A stretch of DNA of 64,000 nt. It comes from Chloroflexi bacterium bin20. Lineage in GTDB: Bacteria; Chloroflexota; Anaerolineae; Aggregatilineales; Phototrophicaceae. The stretch spans positions 162,876 through 226,875 of the forward strand of contig MPMG01000005.1 in the NCBI GenBank assembly GCA_002238485.1. Reading direction: 5' to 3'. Positions 16,965 to 26,192 of the stretch are shown here, piece after piece (the stretch's first letter is position 1; each line of letters starts with the position of its first letter). Made by a program: the position numbers and the translations under genes. The notes beneath the pieces were generated by a model. That model saw nothing but the letters and a program-made list of their open reading frames with translations. It did not search any database and was not told the DNA's origin.

Positions 16965-19285
16965 TGACCGCTATGGACTTCCTCAACGATCCCAACGCGC
17001 TGCCCTGGCTCATTCCCGCCGGTCCGCTGCTGGCTTTCTTCATCATCACGCTGCTGACCAACAAGTCGAAGCTCGTGCCAGCTAGCGACCATCAGGAATA
17101 TGGCGGGCATCATCCGGACTATGACGGCATGCTGGTGCCGGTCGTGGCGCGCTACAACCGCGTCATCAGCATCGTGGCCGGCATGTGCGGCGTTCTGGCA
17201 GCGCTCGTCATCAGTTGGATCACGCTCTACAACGCCTCGCAGCTGCATCACATCGGGCAGGAAGTGTTGGCCAGCAGCATCGCCTGGATGGACACGGGCG
17301 ATACCGTTTTCCAGATGGGCGTGCTGGTCGACCCGGCCACCGTCATCATGCTGGTCATGGTGCCCATCGCCGTGCTGATGATTTTCATTTATTCCATTGG
17401 TTACATGGCGCAAGATCCTCGCCAGGCGCGCTTCTTCGCATTGATATCGCTCTTTGCGGGCGCCATGCTGACGCTGGTGGTGGCGGACAATGTGCTGCTG
17501 CTCTTCGTCGGCTGGGAGATCATGGGACTTTGTTCCTACATGCTCATCGGCTTCTGGTTCGAAAAAGAAAGCGCCTATAAAGCCGCTATCAAAGCCTTCA
17601 CCACCACGCGCATCGCCGATGTCGTCATGCTGCTGGGAATCGCCTATCTCTACAGCTTGACGGGTACGCTCAACTACCGCGACATCATGTACAACCCCGA
17701 GACGCTGGATATGCTGGCGACCACCGCGCCCATCATCTTCGGCGGTTGGACAGTCAGTGCGGCCAGCATCATCGGCATCTTTCTCATCATCGGCACAGTC
17801 GGCAAGTCGGCGCAATTCCCGCTGCATGTCTGGCTGCCCGATGCCATGGAAGGTCCTACGCCGGTTAGCGCGATGATCCATGCTGCGGCGATGGTGTCGG
17901 CGGGCATTTTCTCGCTGATCCGCTTGTTCCCGCTTTTTGCAGCCGGTGGTGACCCGCATCATGGCATCTTAACCGAGCCGCTGGCCTTCATGGCGGTGGT
18001 CGGCGCGTTCACGGCGCTGCTCGCGGCGACCATGGCGGTGGCGCAGAACGATGTCAAAGCTGTGCTGGCTTATTCGACCATCTCGCAGCTGGGCTTCATG
18101 ATGGCGGCGCTGGGCATCGGCGCATACATCGCGGCCGCCTTCCATCTGATTACGCACGCATTCTTCAAAGCGCTGCTCTTCATGGCGGCTGGCAGCGTCA
18201 TCCATGGCATGGAACACGGCGAGCACCATGTCCACGAACATGGACACGATGACCACAGCCACCATTTCGACCCGCAAGACATGTTTAATATGGGTGGTTT
18301 GCGCAAGACCATGCCGGTCACCTTCTGGACGTTTCTGATCGGTGGCTTGTCGCTTTCGGGCTTGCCTATCATCACAGCCGGCTTTTGGTCGAAGGACGAG
18401 ATCCTGGCCGATGCCTGGCTGGGCATTCAGAATTATGGCAGCGGCGCGCATGGCCTGGTCTTTGTGATGCTGGCGCTGGCCGCCTTCATGACCGCCTTCT
18501 ATACCATGCGCCAGATCGCCCTGACCTTCGGCGGCGAGGCGCGCACAGAAGCCGCCAAACACGCCAACCTGGGCAAGGGCGTCGTCAGCATCACGATGAC
18601 CTTGCCTTTGATTATCCTGGCGATCTTTGCGATAGGCGCGGGTTTCGTGGGCGTCCCCGCTGATTTCCCCGTGTTGAACGCCATCTTTTCGCCCGAGTAC
18701 AACGCCTTCCATCACCTGACAGTCGAGGCGCTGCCCAGCCCCGAGGCGACCGCTGCATTCTCCAGCCTGCCGAATTATCATGCCAAAGCGCCACCTTTCA
18801 ACATCATTCCCGTGGCCACCTCTGTCCTTGTGGCTTTGCTGGGATTGTGGCTGGGCTGGCTGATCTATTGGCGCAAGCCACTCAAAGCTGGTCAGCGCGA
18901 TCCCATGGAAAACTTCCTCGGTCCGCTGCACGCCGTGCTGAAGAACCGCTATTACCTGGACGAGATCTACGGTCGCGTTTTCGTCGCGCCGTCACAATGG
19001 CTGAGCGCGCAGATTATCGTCTTTCTCGACCGCGGCATCATCGATGCGCTGCTGCACATCATCGCGCGCCTGTTCACCTGGCTGGGTGATCTGGTCAAAG
19101 TCTTGAACCTGTGGCTGATCGACGGCGTGGGCGATGGCATCCCGATCGCCATATTTAACTTTGGCGGCTGGCTGCGGCGCATGCAGAGCGGGCGCGTCCA
19201 ACAATACATGCTCTTGGTTCTGGCGGCGGCGGTGGCGATCGGCATTGTGCTGGTGCTGTCGGCGGACGCGGCGCTTGCGCAATAA
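16964..19285 (+). CDS. nuoL: NADH-quinone oxidoreductase subunit L (773 aa, long, His-rich loop, extended C-terminal lateral-helix region)
   Basis: LLLFVGWEIMGLCSYMLIGFWFE, FPLHVWLPDAMEGPTPVSAMIHAAAMVSAGIF; start overlaps the nuoK stop. Confidence 0.96.
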   Translation: MTAMDFLNDPNALPWLIPAGPLLAFFIITLLTNKSKLVPASDHQEYGGHHPDYDGMLVPVVARYNRVISIVAGMCGVLAALVISWITLYNASQLHHIGQEVLASSIAWMDTGDTVFQMGVLVDPATVIMLVMVPIAVLMIFIYSIGYMAQDPRQARFFALISLFAGAMLTLVVADNVLLLFVGWEIMGLCSYMLIGFWFEKESAYKAAIKAFTTTRIADVVMLLGIAYLYSLTGTLNYRDIMYNPETLDMLATTAPIIFGGWTVSAASIIGIFLIIGTVGKSAQFPLHVWLPDAMEGPTPVSAMIHAAAMVSAGIFSLIRLFPLFAAGGDPHHGILTEPLAFMAVVGAFTALLAATMAVAQNDVKAVLAYSTISQLGFMMAALGIGAYIAAAFHLITHAFFKALLFMAAGSVIHGMEHGEHHVHEHGHDDHSHHFDPQDMFNMGGLRKTMPVTFWTFLIGGLSLSGLPIITAGFWSKDEILADAWLGIQNYGSGAHGLVFVMLALAAFMTAFYTMRQIALTFGGEARTEAAKHANLGKGVVSITMTLPLIILAIFAIGAGFVGVPADFPVLNAIFSPEYNAFHHLTVEALPSPEATAAFSSLPNYHAKAPPFNIIPVATSVLVALLGLWLGWLIYWRKPLKAGQRDPMENFLGPLHAVLKNRYYLDEIYGRVFVAPSQWLSAQIIVFLDRGIIDALLHIIARLFTWLGDLVKVLNLWLIDGVGDGIPIAIFNFGGWLRRMQSGRVQQYMLLVLAAAVAIGIVLVLSADAALAQ

Positions 19286-19297
19286 GGGGGCGCATCC

Positions 19298-20932
19298 ATG
19301 GTAGAAATCTTTGGCATCGACGCGCTCTCTGTCCTGGTCTTCGCTCCGGCGCTCAGTGCGTTGCTGGTGGCGGCGCTGGCGTCGCTTGTGCCCAGCAAAC
19401 AGATAGGCCGCTGGACAGCGCTGGTTCTCTCGCTGTTCATCGCGCTATTGAGCATCCAGGTTTTCTTCGACTATCAGGCGGCTGGACGGGCTATCGGCGA
19501 CGAGCAATTCATCATCACACAAGACTCGGCCTGGTTTGAGGCGATCGGCGCGCGCTGGACCTTGGGCATAGACGGCATCAGCGCCGTGATGATTTTGCTC
19601 ACGGGCATTTTGACGCCGCTGGCGATCTTGGCGAGCTGGAATATAGACGACCGCGCCAATATGCACCTGGCGCTGCTGCTGCTCTTTGAGACCGGCAGCA
19701 TGGGCGTCTTCGCCGCTATGGACTTGATGGTCTTCTTCCTTTTCTACGAGTTGACGTTGGTGCCGATGTACTTCCTCATCAACCAGTGGGGTAGTATGCC
19801 CAAGGCGGGCGTCAAGTATTCGGGACGCTTTTACGCTTCGACCAAGTTCATGATTTATTCTTTCGGCGGCACGTTGGGCATGCTGCTGGCAACGCAGCTG
19901 ATCGGCTGGTCGGCTGGCAGTTTCAGCATTCCCGGGCTGGTTGAGGCATGGCCCACATTCCGCGAAGGACAGGCGCTGCTGGGCATCGATGTCGGCGCGG
20001 TCAAGGCGCTGGCATTTATCGGCTTCTTCGTGGCATTCAGCATCAAAGTGCCGATCTGGCCCTTTCACACCTGGCTGCCTGATGCGCATGGCGAAGCGCC
20101 GACGGCTGGCTCTATGCTGCTGGCTGGCATCATGCTCAAGCTGGGCGCCTATGGCTTCATCCGCCTGGTCATCCCGCTCTTCCCCGATGTCTGGCTGACC
20201 GAAGTGGCGGTCATCGGCGTGAATGTGGCCATGCTTTTTGCCATTCTGTCGGTCGCGGGCATCGTGCTGGGCGCATTCGCCGCCTTTGGGCAAACGGACA
20301 TCAAACGACTGGTCGCCTACAGCTCGGTCAATCACATGGGCTTCGTGGGCATTGGCATCGCTGTGCTGGCGCAGACCTATGCTCAACTGTGGACAGGCGC
20401 AAATCCCGCCGCCGATGTGCATTCCGCCATCCTCGCCGCCAACGGCACCGTCTTGCAAATGTTCAATCACGGGCTCAGCTCGGCTGGCATGTTTTTGCTG
20501 GCGGGCGCGCTCTATCACAAAACACACACGAGAGAGCTATCGGACTATGGCGGACTTTGGGTCAAAGCGCCGGTGATGGGCGCGATCCTGCTTTTCACCA
20601 GTTTCGCCAGTTTGGGCTTGCCGGGCTTGAACGGCTTCGTCAGCGAATTCTTGATCGTGCGCGGCAGCTGGACGACCTTCACCGCGCTGACGGCAATCGC
20701 CATGCTGGGTTTGCTATTCACGGGCGGCTACATCTTGAAAGGCATTCGCGCTGTGCTGCACGGCCCATTCAACCTGCGCTGGCGTGATACCAGCCTGGAA
20801 TTGACTCGCGCCGAACTGGTTGCCATGATCCCGCTGATTGCGCTGATGCTGCTGACAGGCCTGTATCCCAACTGGATTCTGCCCATGATCAACACCACAG
20901 TCTCGACCATTTTCGCCGGCTTGGCGAGCTAG
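19298..20932 (+). CDS. nuoM: NADH-quinone oxidoreductase subunit M (copy 1)
   Basis: FFLFYELTLVPMYFLINQWG, IWPFHTWLPDAHGEAPTAGSMLLAGIMLKLGAYGFIR. Confidence 0.95.
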   Translation: MVEIFGIDALSVLVFAPALSALLVAALASLVPSKQIGRWTALVLSLFIALLSIQVFFDYQAAGRAIGDEQFIITQDSAWFEAIGARWTLGIDGISAVMILLTGILTPLAILASWNIDDRANMHLALLLLFETGSMGVFAAMDLMVFFLFYELTLVPMYFLINQWGSMPKAGVKYSGRFYASTKFMIYSFGGTLGMLLATQLIGWSAGSFSIPGLVEAWPTFREGQALLGIDVGAVKALAFIGFFVAFSIKVPIWPFHTWLPDAHGEAPTAGSMLLAGIMLKLGAYGFIRLVIPLFPDVWLTEVAVIGVNVAMLFAILSVAGIVLGAFAAFGQTDIKRLVAYSSVNHMGFVGIGIAVLAQTYAQLWTGANPAADVHSAILAANGTVLQMFNHGLSSAGMFLLAGALYHKTHTRELSDYGGLWVKAPVMGAILLFTSFASLGLPGLNGFVSEFLIVRGSWTTFTALTAIAMLGLLFTGGYILKGIRAVLHGPFNLRWRDTSLELTRAELVAMIPLIALMLLTGLYPNWILPMINTTVSTIFAGLAS

Positions 20933-20942
20933 GACTGCCATT

Positions 20943-22664
20943 ATGGAAGCGACTGGCTTCTCCATCCTGACAGCCATCATCTTCATCCCCATCATCGCGG
21001 GCGTGGTCATCCTCTTTCTGGATGGCAAAAATCGCGACCTCGTGCGTGGTGTGGGGATCACGGCGGCTTCTGCGGTGCTGGCTTTGTCGCTGGCGGTTTT
21101 CTTCGGCTATGACAACTTCGTCAAGGCAGGCGGGGGCTTGGTCGAGCAGCAGATGTCCATGCTGGCGGCTGGCGGGCAGCTGAGCGGGACGCAGATGTTT
21201 GCGGACGCACTGGCTTTTGAGCAGCGCGTCGTCTGGGTCGAGTCGCTGGGCATCGCCTATCATGTCGGCGTGGATGGCGTGAGCGCGCCAATGGTGCTGC
21301 TGACTGGCATGGTCGCCGTGGCTGGCGTGCTGATATCTTGGAATATCACCGACCGCCTGCGCGAGTTCATGGCCTTCTTCATGTTCCTGGTTGCGGGCGT
21401 CTTTGGCGTCTTCATCGCTGTCGATCTTTTTATGCTCTTCTTCTTTTATGAACTGGCCATCTTCCCTATGTACTTGCTGATCGCGGGCTGGGGCTGGGTC
21501 AAGCTGCGCGAATACGCCTCGATGAAGCTCACGCTCTACATTCTAGTCGGCTCGGTCTTTGCCCTGGTCGGCGCGGTGGCGATGTACTTCACGGCTGGCA
21601 GCTATTTCAGTGGGCCTGGCGCAGAGGTGTTGCGGGCTGCGGTCGAAAGCGGCATCTTGCCAGCCGACAGCGGCGCCTACAGCTGGAGCATCGTGCAGCT
21701 GACCCTGGCTGCGGAAAACGGCGCATACGCCATCGACATCCTGGGTGTTGAAGGGCTCAGCTTCGCTAAGTTTTGGTTCCCCTTCATGTTCATGGGCTTT
21801 GGCGTGCTGGCCGGACTGTTTCCATTCCACAACTGGTCGCCGGATGGTCATGTGGCCGCGCCCACTGCTGTATCCATGATTCATGCCGGCGTGCTGATGA
21901 AAGTCGGCGCATTCGCTGCCTTGCGCGCGGGCGTGCAGCTGCTGCCAGAAGGCGCGGAGTCGCATCTGCCCTGGATGGTCTTCCTCACGCTCATCAATGT
22001 CGTCTATGGCGCGCTGATCGCTTTCCGCCAGAGAGATTTCAAATATGTCATCGGTTTTTCGTCTGTCAGTCACATGGGCTTGGTGAGCATGGGCTGGGCG
22101 ACCATGAATCTGACCGGGATGACCGGCGCAGGCATCCAGATGTTCAGCCACGGCGCGATGACAGCGCTCTTCTTTGGCGTGGTTGGCATGGTCTATGACC
22201 GCGCGCACACCCGTGATATCCCCAGCCTGGGCGGATTCATGAAAGTCATGCCTTGGGTCGGCATCGCCTTTGTCATCGGTGGTCTGACCAGCATGGGCAT
22301 GCCCGGCTTGAGCGGCTTCATTGCGGAGTTTCCAATATTTCAGGGCATGTGGGCGGCTTCGGAGCAGATCACGTTGCAGCTGGGCATTTTCGAGCTGAGC
22401 AATTACTACAGCGTGCTGGTGATCATCTCGGCTTTGGGCATCGTCATCACGGCGGCTTATGTGCTGCGTGTGGCGGGGCAGGTATTCTTCGGCGAGTTCG
22501 ACGCCGCGCGCTTTCATGATGTCGGCAATATCGAAATGACCGACCGCATTGTTCTCATCATTCTCGGCGCGCCGCTGATTATCCTGGGGCTTTATCCGCC
22601 TATCATGGCGCCGATGATCGAAAGTGGCATCCGACCGCTAATCGCCCTGCTGGGAGGTGGCTAG
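20943..22664 (+). CDS. nuoM: NADH-quinone oxidoreductase subunit M-like (copy 2)
   Basis: MLFFFYELAIFPMYLLIAGWGW, LFPFHNWSPDGHVAAPTAVSMIHAGVLMKVGAFAALR. A second NuoM-type antiporter-like subunit directly downstream of the first. Confidence 0.92.
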   Translation: MEATGFSILTAIIFIPIIAGVVILFLDGKNRDLVRGVGITAASAVLALSLAVFFGYDNFVKAGGGLVEQQMSMLAAGGQLSGTQMFADALAFEQRVVWVESLGIAYHVGVDGVSAPMVLLTGMVAVAGVLISWNITDRLREFMAFFMFLVAGVFGVFIAVDLFMLFFFYELAIFPMYLLIAGWGWVKLREYASMKLTLYILVGSVFALVGAVAMYFTAGSYFSGPGAEVLRAAVESGILPADSGAYSWSIVQLTLAAENGAYAIDILGVEGLSFAKFWFPFMFMGFGVLAGLFPFHNWSPDGHVAAPTAVSMIHAGVLMKVGAFAALRAGVQLLPEGAESHLPWMVFLTLINVVYGALIAFRQRDFKYVIGFSSVSHMGLVSMGWATMNLTGMTGAGIQMFSHGAMTALFFGVVGMVYDRAHTRDIPSLGGFMKVMPWVGIAFVIGGLTSMGMPGLSGFIAEFPIFQGMWAASEQITLQLGIFELSNYYSVLVIISALGIVITAAYVLRVAGQVFFGEFDAARFHDVGNIEMTDRIVLIILGAPLIILGLYPPIMAPMIESGIRPLIALLGGG

Positions 22665-24158
22665 ATGGAATTCGACCTCTGGGCACAGCTGCCCTCGGTC
22701 TTGCCCGAGATCGGCTTGACGGCCTTGGCAATCGTGGTGCTCTTCGCCGATTGTTATGGCTCGCAGATCACGCGGCGCAATGTCGTTTATATCTCGGCTT
22801 TGGCGATGGCGCTGCTGGCGCTGGTGCCGCTGATCTGGCTTCCCGACCCCGCGCTCTATGAAAATGGCACGTTGCTCTGGGGCGGCATGGTCAACTATGA
22901 CCCGCTTGCGCAGATCTTCAAAGTGATGCTGCTGCTGGGCGGCGCGGTTACCTGCGTGCTGGCGGCTGGTGACAAGGGAGTCGGCGACAAAGGCGAATTT
23001 TATCTCATCGTCATCATTGCCACGCTCGGCGGCCTGATGATGTCCAGCGCCAGCGACTTGATCCTGGTTTTCGTCGCGCTCGAGACCCTGTCTATCCCGC
23101 TCTACATGCTGGCGAGTTTTCGCCGTGGCGATGCGCGCTCTGCCGAAAGCGGTATGAAATACTTCCTGTATGGCGCATTCGCCTCGGCCATCATGCTCTT
23201 TGGCTTCAGCCTGCTCTATGGTTTCACCGGCACGACCAACCTGGCTGCAATCGCCGATTCGATGAACAGTCTGGACGATGGGCTGGTGGCGGTGATGGCG
23301 GCGCTGGTGATGGTGGTGGTCGGCTTCGGTTTCAAGATCGGCGCGGCGCCTTTTCACTTTTGGACGCCCGATGTCTATGAAGGCGCGCCAACGCCGGTAA
23401 CCGCCTTCGTCAGCGTATCCAGCAAAGCCGCCAGTTTCGCGCTGTTGCTGCGCTTCATGACCGCGGTTTTCCCGGCCGATCTGGTCATTGCTGGCGTGGT
23501 CATCCAGGACTTCTGGATCAATCTGCTGGTGGTCGTTTCCATCATCAGCATGAGCCTGGGCAATATCGTCGCCTTGCGGCAGACCAATATCAAGCGCCTG
23601 CTGGCCTACTCGTCTATCGCGCAAGCCGGTTATACGCTTATCGGCGTGGCGGCGCTGCAAGGGGCAGACCCCGACCTGGCGGTGGCGTCGGTCAGCTTTT
23701 ATATGTTCATGTACATCTTCACCAATCTGCTGGTTTTCGGTGGCGCGATTCTCTTCATCGCCAAAACGGATAGCGAGGAGATCAGCGATCTGGCGGGCTT
23801 GAATCGGCGCAGTCCTTGGCTGGCGCTATTCATGACCATCGGTTTGCTTTCGCTGGGTGGCATCCCGCCGACAGCCGGATTCTTTGGCAAGTTCTTTTTG
23901 TTCCAGGCAGCGGTCAATGCCAATCTGGTCGGCTTGGCGCTGATCGCGGTTAGCAATGCCATTATCGCGCTCTATTATTACCTGGTCGTCATCAAAGTGA
24001 TGTATGTTGATGTGGGACCAGACGATGATGTTGCCATTGGCATACCGCGCGTCTATGGCTGGTCGCTGGGCATCACGGCGCTGGTGGTGATATTGCTGGG
24101 CACGATCGCCGTAACGCCCATCTATAACTGGGCGACATTGGGCGCGGCGGGATTGTAA
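22665..24158 (+). CDS. nuoN: NADH-quinone oxidoreductase subunit N
   Basis: VALETLSIPLYMLASFRRGDARSAESGMKYFLYGAFASAIMLFG, FHFWTPDVYEGAPTPVTAFVSVSSKAASFA. Confidence 0.96.
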   Translation: MEFDLWAQLPSVLPEIGLTALAIVVLFADCYGSQITRRNVVYISALAMALLALVPLIWLPDPALYENGTLLWGGMVNYDPLAQIFKVMLLLGGAVTCVLAAGDKGVGDKGEFYLIVIIATLGGLMMSSASDLILVFVALETLSIPLYMLASFRRGDARSAESGMKYFLYGAFASAIMLFGFSLLYGFTGTTNLAAIADSMNSLDDGLVAVMAALVMVVVGFGFKIGAAPFHFWTPDVYEGAPTPVTAFVSVSSKAASFALLLRFMTAVFPADLVIAGVVIQDFWINLLVVVSIISMSLGNIVALRQTNIKRLLAYSSIAQAGYTLIGVAALQGADPDLAVASVSFYMFMYIFTNLLVFGGAILFIAKTDSEEISDLAGLNRRSPWLALFMTIGLLSLGGIPPTAGFFGKFFLFQAAVNANLVGLALIAVSNAIIALYYYLVVIKVMYVDVGPDDDVAIGIPRVYGWSLGITALVVILLGTIAVTPIYNWATLGAAGL

Positions 24159-24256
24159 GTCGCTGTAGGCAGTGCTGGGCGATTGTGATAAACTTCACGC
24201 AGTCTGCCCGGATGAGTTTTGGGTAGCCGAGTGCACAATGAGACGACAAGCGATAG

Positions 24257-24526
24257 ATGAAGCCAAATAGCAACCCCCTTTCGACATATGGACTGGTCGC
24301 GGGGGTGGTCGGGCAGGTGGGATGTCTCTTGCTGCTCGTCATTTTGGGGACATGTTTGCTTGGCTTGGCTTTGGACGAGGCGCTGGGGACGCGCCCCACA
24401 TTTGTGTTTATCATGCTTGTGGCGAGCGTGCCTGTCAGTACCGGGATCATTTTCTGGTATACCCGTTACAAAGCCAAACAGTTGCACGGCGCTGCTAGAC
24501 AGAAGGAGGAAGGTATAAGTGAATAG
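24257..24526 (+). CDS. AtpZ/AtpI-like small membrane protein
   Basis: 89 aa with two hydrophobic segments, placed directly before atpB, the usual atpI/atpZ position. Confidence 0.6.
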   Translation: MKPNSNPLSTYGLVAGVVGQVGCLLLLVILGTCLLGLALDEALGTRPTFVFIMLVASVPVSTGIIFWYTRYKAKQLHGAARQKEEGISE

Positions 24527-25886
24527 CTTTTGGAACGGAAAACGCCGGTTCATCGCTCTGTTGATGTTCCTCTCTGGTGTTTTCGTCGCCCTGCGGGTGC
24601 CGCCGGTCATTCCCTTTATCCAACTGCCCGGCGAGAAGTACCCGGCAGGCTACGATATCCCCTTCCTTGATATCCGCCTGACAAACACCTTTGTCGGCTC
24701 GGTCATCGTTTGGATCGTGCTGCTGCTGTTTGCGGTGTATGTGTCGCGGCGGCGTCCACAAGCTGGCAACGAAGTCCCGCCAGGCGGCTTTTACAACATG
24801 TTCGAGGCGCTCTTTGAAGGGCTGATGAATTTCGTCGGCGGCATCGCTGGCGGGCGGCACTTCCGCCTCATTTTCAACATGTTCATGACCATCTTCCTCA
24901 TCGTGCTGATGGCAAACTGGATGGAACTGGTGCCGGGCGTCGACACAGTCGGCTTCATCCATCCGCATGTCAAAGAGAAGTACGATGCCGAGAAAGATGA
25001 AGTCAAGGTCGTCACCACCGATGGCTACGAGATCTATCAGGGCTTTCTGGGCATCTCGTATGTTAATGGTCAGTGCGACTGGGTGAGCCCGGCTGACGAA
25101 GCGGCCGCCGACCAGGCAGCGCTGGCCAATGCAGAAGCCGCTCGTGCAGCAGCCCTGGATGACCAACGCCAGGCCGCTGCGCAAGCTCGCTACGATGCCG
25201 CGCATGGCGACCATGGCGAAATTGCAGCGGATTCGGACGAGGCATCTGCCGCTTATGACGAAGTCCTGGCCGCGCGCGAAGCGGAAAAACAGGCGCGAGA
25301 AGACCGCGGCTGCTATACCGATGCAGGACCCGTGCCCTGGGCGATGGACGACCATGCCGATGACGCGCATGGCGATGGCGAATATCACGGCATCCCCCTG
25401 CATCCCGACCCCAGCAGCGAAGAAGCCAAGCTCGTGCCTTGGGTCGTGCTGCCATTCGTGCGCGTGCCCTCGACCGACCTGAACATGACCTTGTCGATCG
25501 CGCTGATCGCCTTTGTCATGATCCAGTACATTGGTTTCAAGGCGCTGGGCATCGGCTATCTGACCAAGTTCTTCAACTTTGCTACACTCTTCAAATCGCC
25601 GCTTGGCGGTATTGACGTAGCGGTGGGCTTGCTGGAGTTGATCGGCGACTTCGCCAAGATCCTCTCGTTCAGCTTCCGTCTCTTGGGCAATATCTTCGCT
25701 GGGTCGATTCTGCTCTTCGTCATGAGCTTCCTGGTGCCGATCCTGCCCTGGCCCTTCTTCATCCTGGAGTTCTTCGTGGGCGTGATCCAGGCGCTGGTAT
25801 TCGCCCTGTTGACAGCGATATTCATGAATCTGGCGACGGTCAGCCACCATCATGATGATGAACACGACCATGCCGAAGCACACTAA
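24519..25886 (+). CDS. atpB: F1Fo ATP synthase subunit a, with large internal hydrophilic insertion
   Basis: C-terminal LSFSFRLLGNIFAGSILLFVMSFLVP (essential Arg) and FFVGVIQALVFALLTAIFMNLATVSHH. 455 aa because of a ~155-aa insertion. Confidence 0.95.
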   Translation: MNSFWNGKRRFIALLMFLSGVFVALRVPPVIPFIQLPGEKYPAGYDIPFLDIRLTNTFVGSVIVWIVLLLFAVYVSRRRPQAGNEVPPGGFYNMFEALFEGLMNFVGGIAGGRHFRLIFNMFMTIFLIVLMANWMELVPGVDTVGFIHPHVKEKYDAEKDEVKVVTTDGYEIYQGFLGISYVNGQCDWVSPADEAAADQAALANAEAARAAALDDQRQAAAQARYDAAHGDHGEIAADSDEASAAYDEVLAAREAEKQAREDRGCYTDAGPVPWAMDDHADDAHGDGEYHGIPLHPDPSSEEAKLVPWVVLPFVRVPSTDLNMTLSIALIAFVMIQYIGFKALGIGYLTKFFNFATLFKSPLGGIDVAVGLLELIGDFAKILSFSFRLLGNIFAGSILLFVMSFLVPILPWPFFILEFFVGVIQALVFALLTAIFMNLATVSHHHDDEHDHAEAH

Positions 25887-25920
25887 AGCGATTAGACACA
25901 GCTCACTGGAGGAAAGCTAG

Positions 25921-26163
25921 ATGGATGCACAAGCAACAATTCTGATGGGTAAAGCAATCGGCGCGGGTCTTGCCATGATTGGCGCGGCTGGCGGCGGCAT
26001 CGGCATCGGCTTGGCGGTCGGTGGCGCGGTAATGGCGATGGGGCGCAACCCCGACCATACAGCCACCATCCAGACCAACATGATCCTCGGCGTGGCTTTT
26101 GCCGAAGCGGTCGCCATCTATGCGCTGGTTGTTTCGCTGATCATCCTCTTCGTACTCAGCTAG
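25921..26163 (+). CDS. atpE: F1Fo ATP synthase subunit c
   Basis: 80 aa, GAAGGGIGIGLAVGGAVMAMGRNP hairpin and ion-binding Glu in GVAFAEAVAIYALVVSLIILF. Confidence 0.96.
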   Translation: MDAQATILMGKAIGAGLAMIGAAGGGIGIGLAVGGAVMAMGRNPDHTATIQTNMILGVAFAEAVAIYALVVSLIILFVLS

Positions 26164-26192
26164 CCAGTGCGGGAGGCAATGAGGAGAACATT

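Noticed and set aside
22665-24158. Possibility that the Nuo antiporter-like genes belong to an Mrp antiporter or membrane hydrogenase
   Set aside because: Adjacent nuoA, nuoH, nuoJ and nuoK with canonical motifs and order point to complex I.
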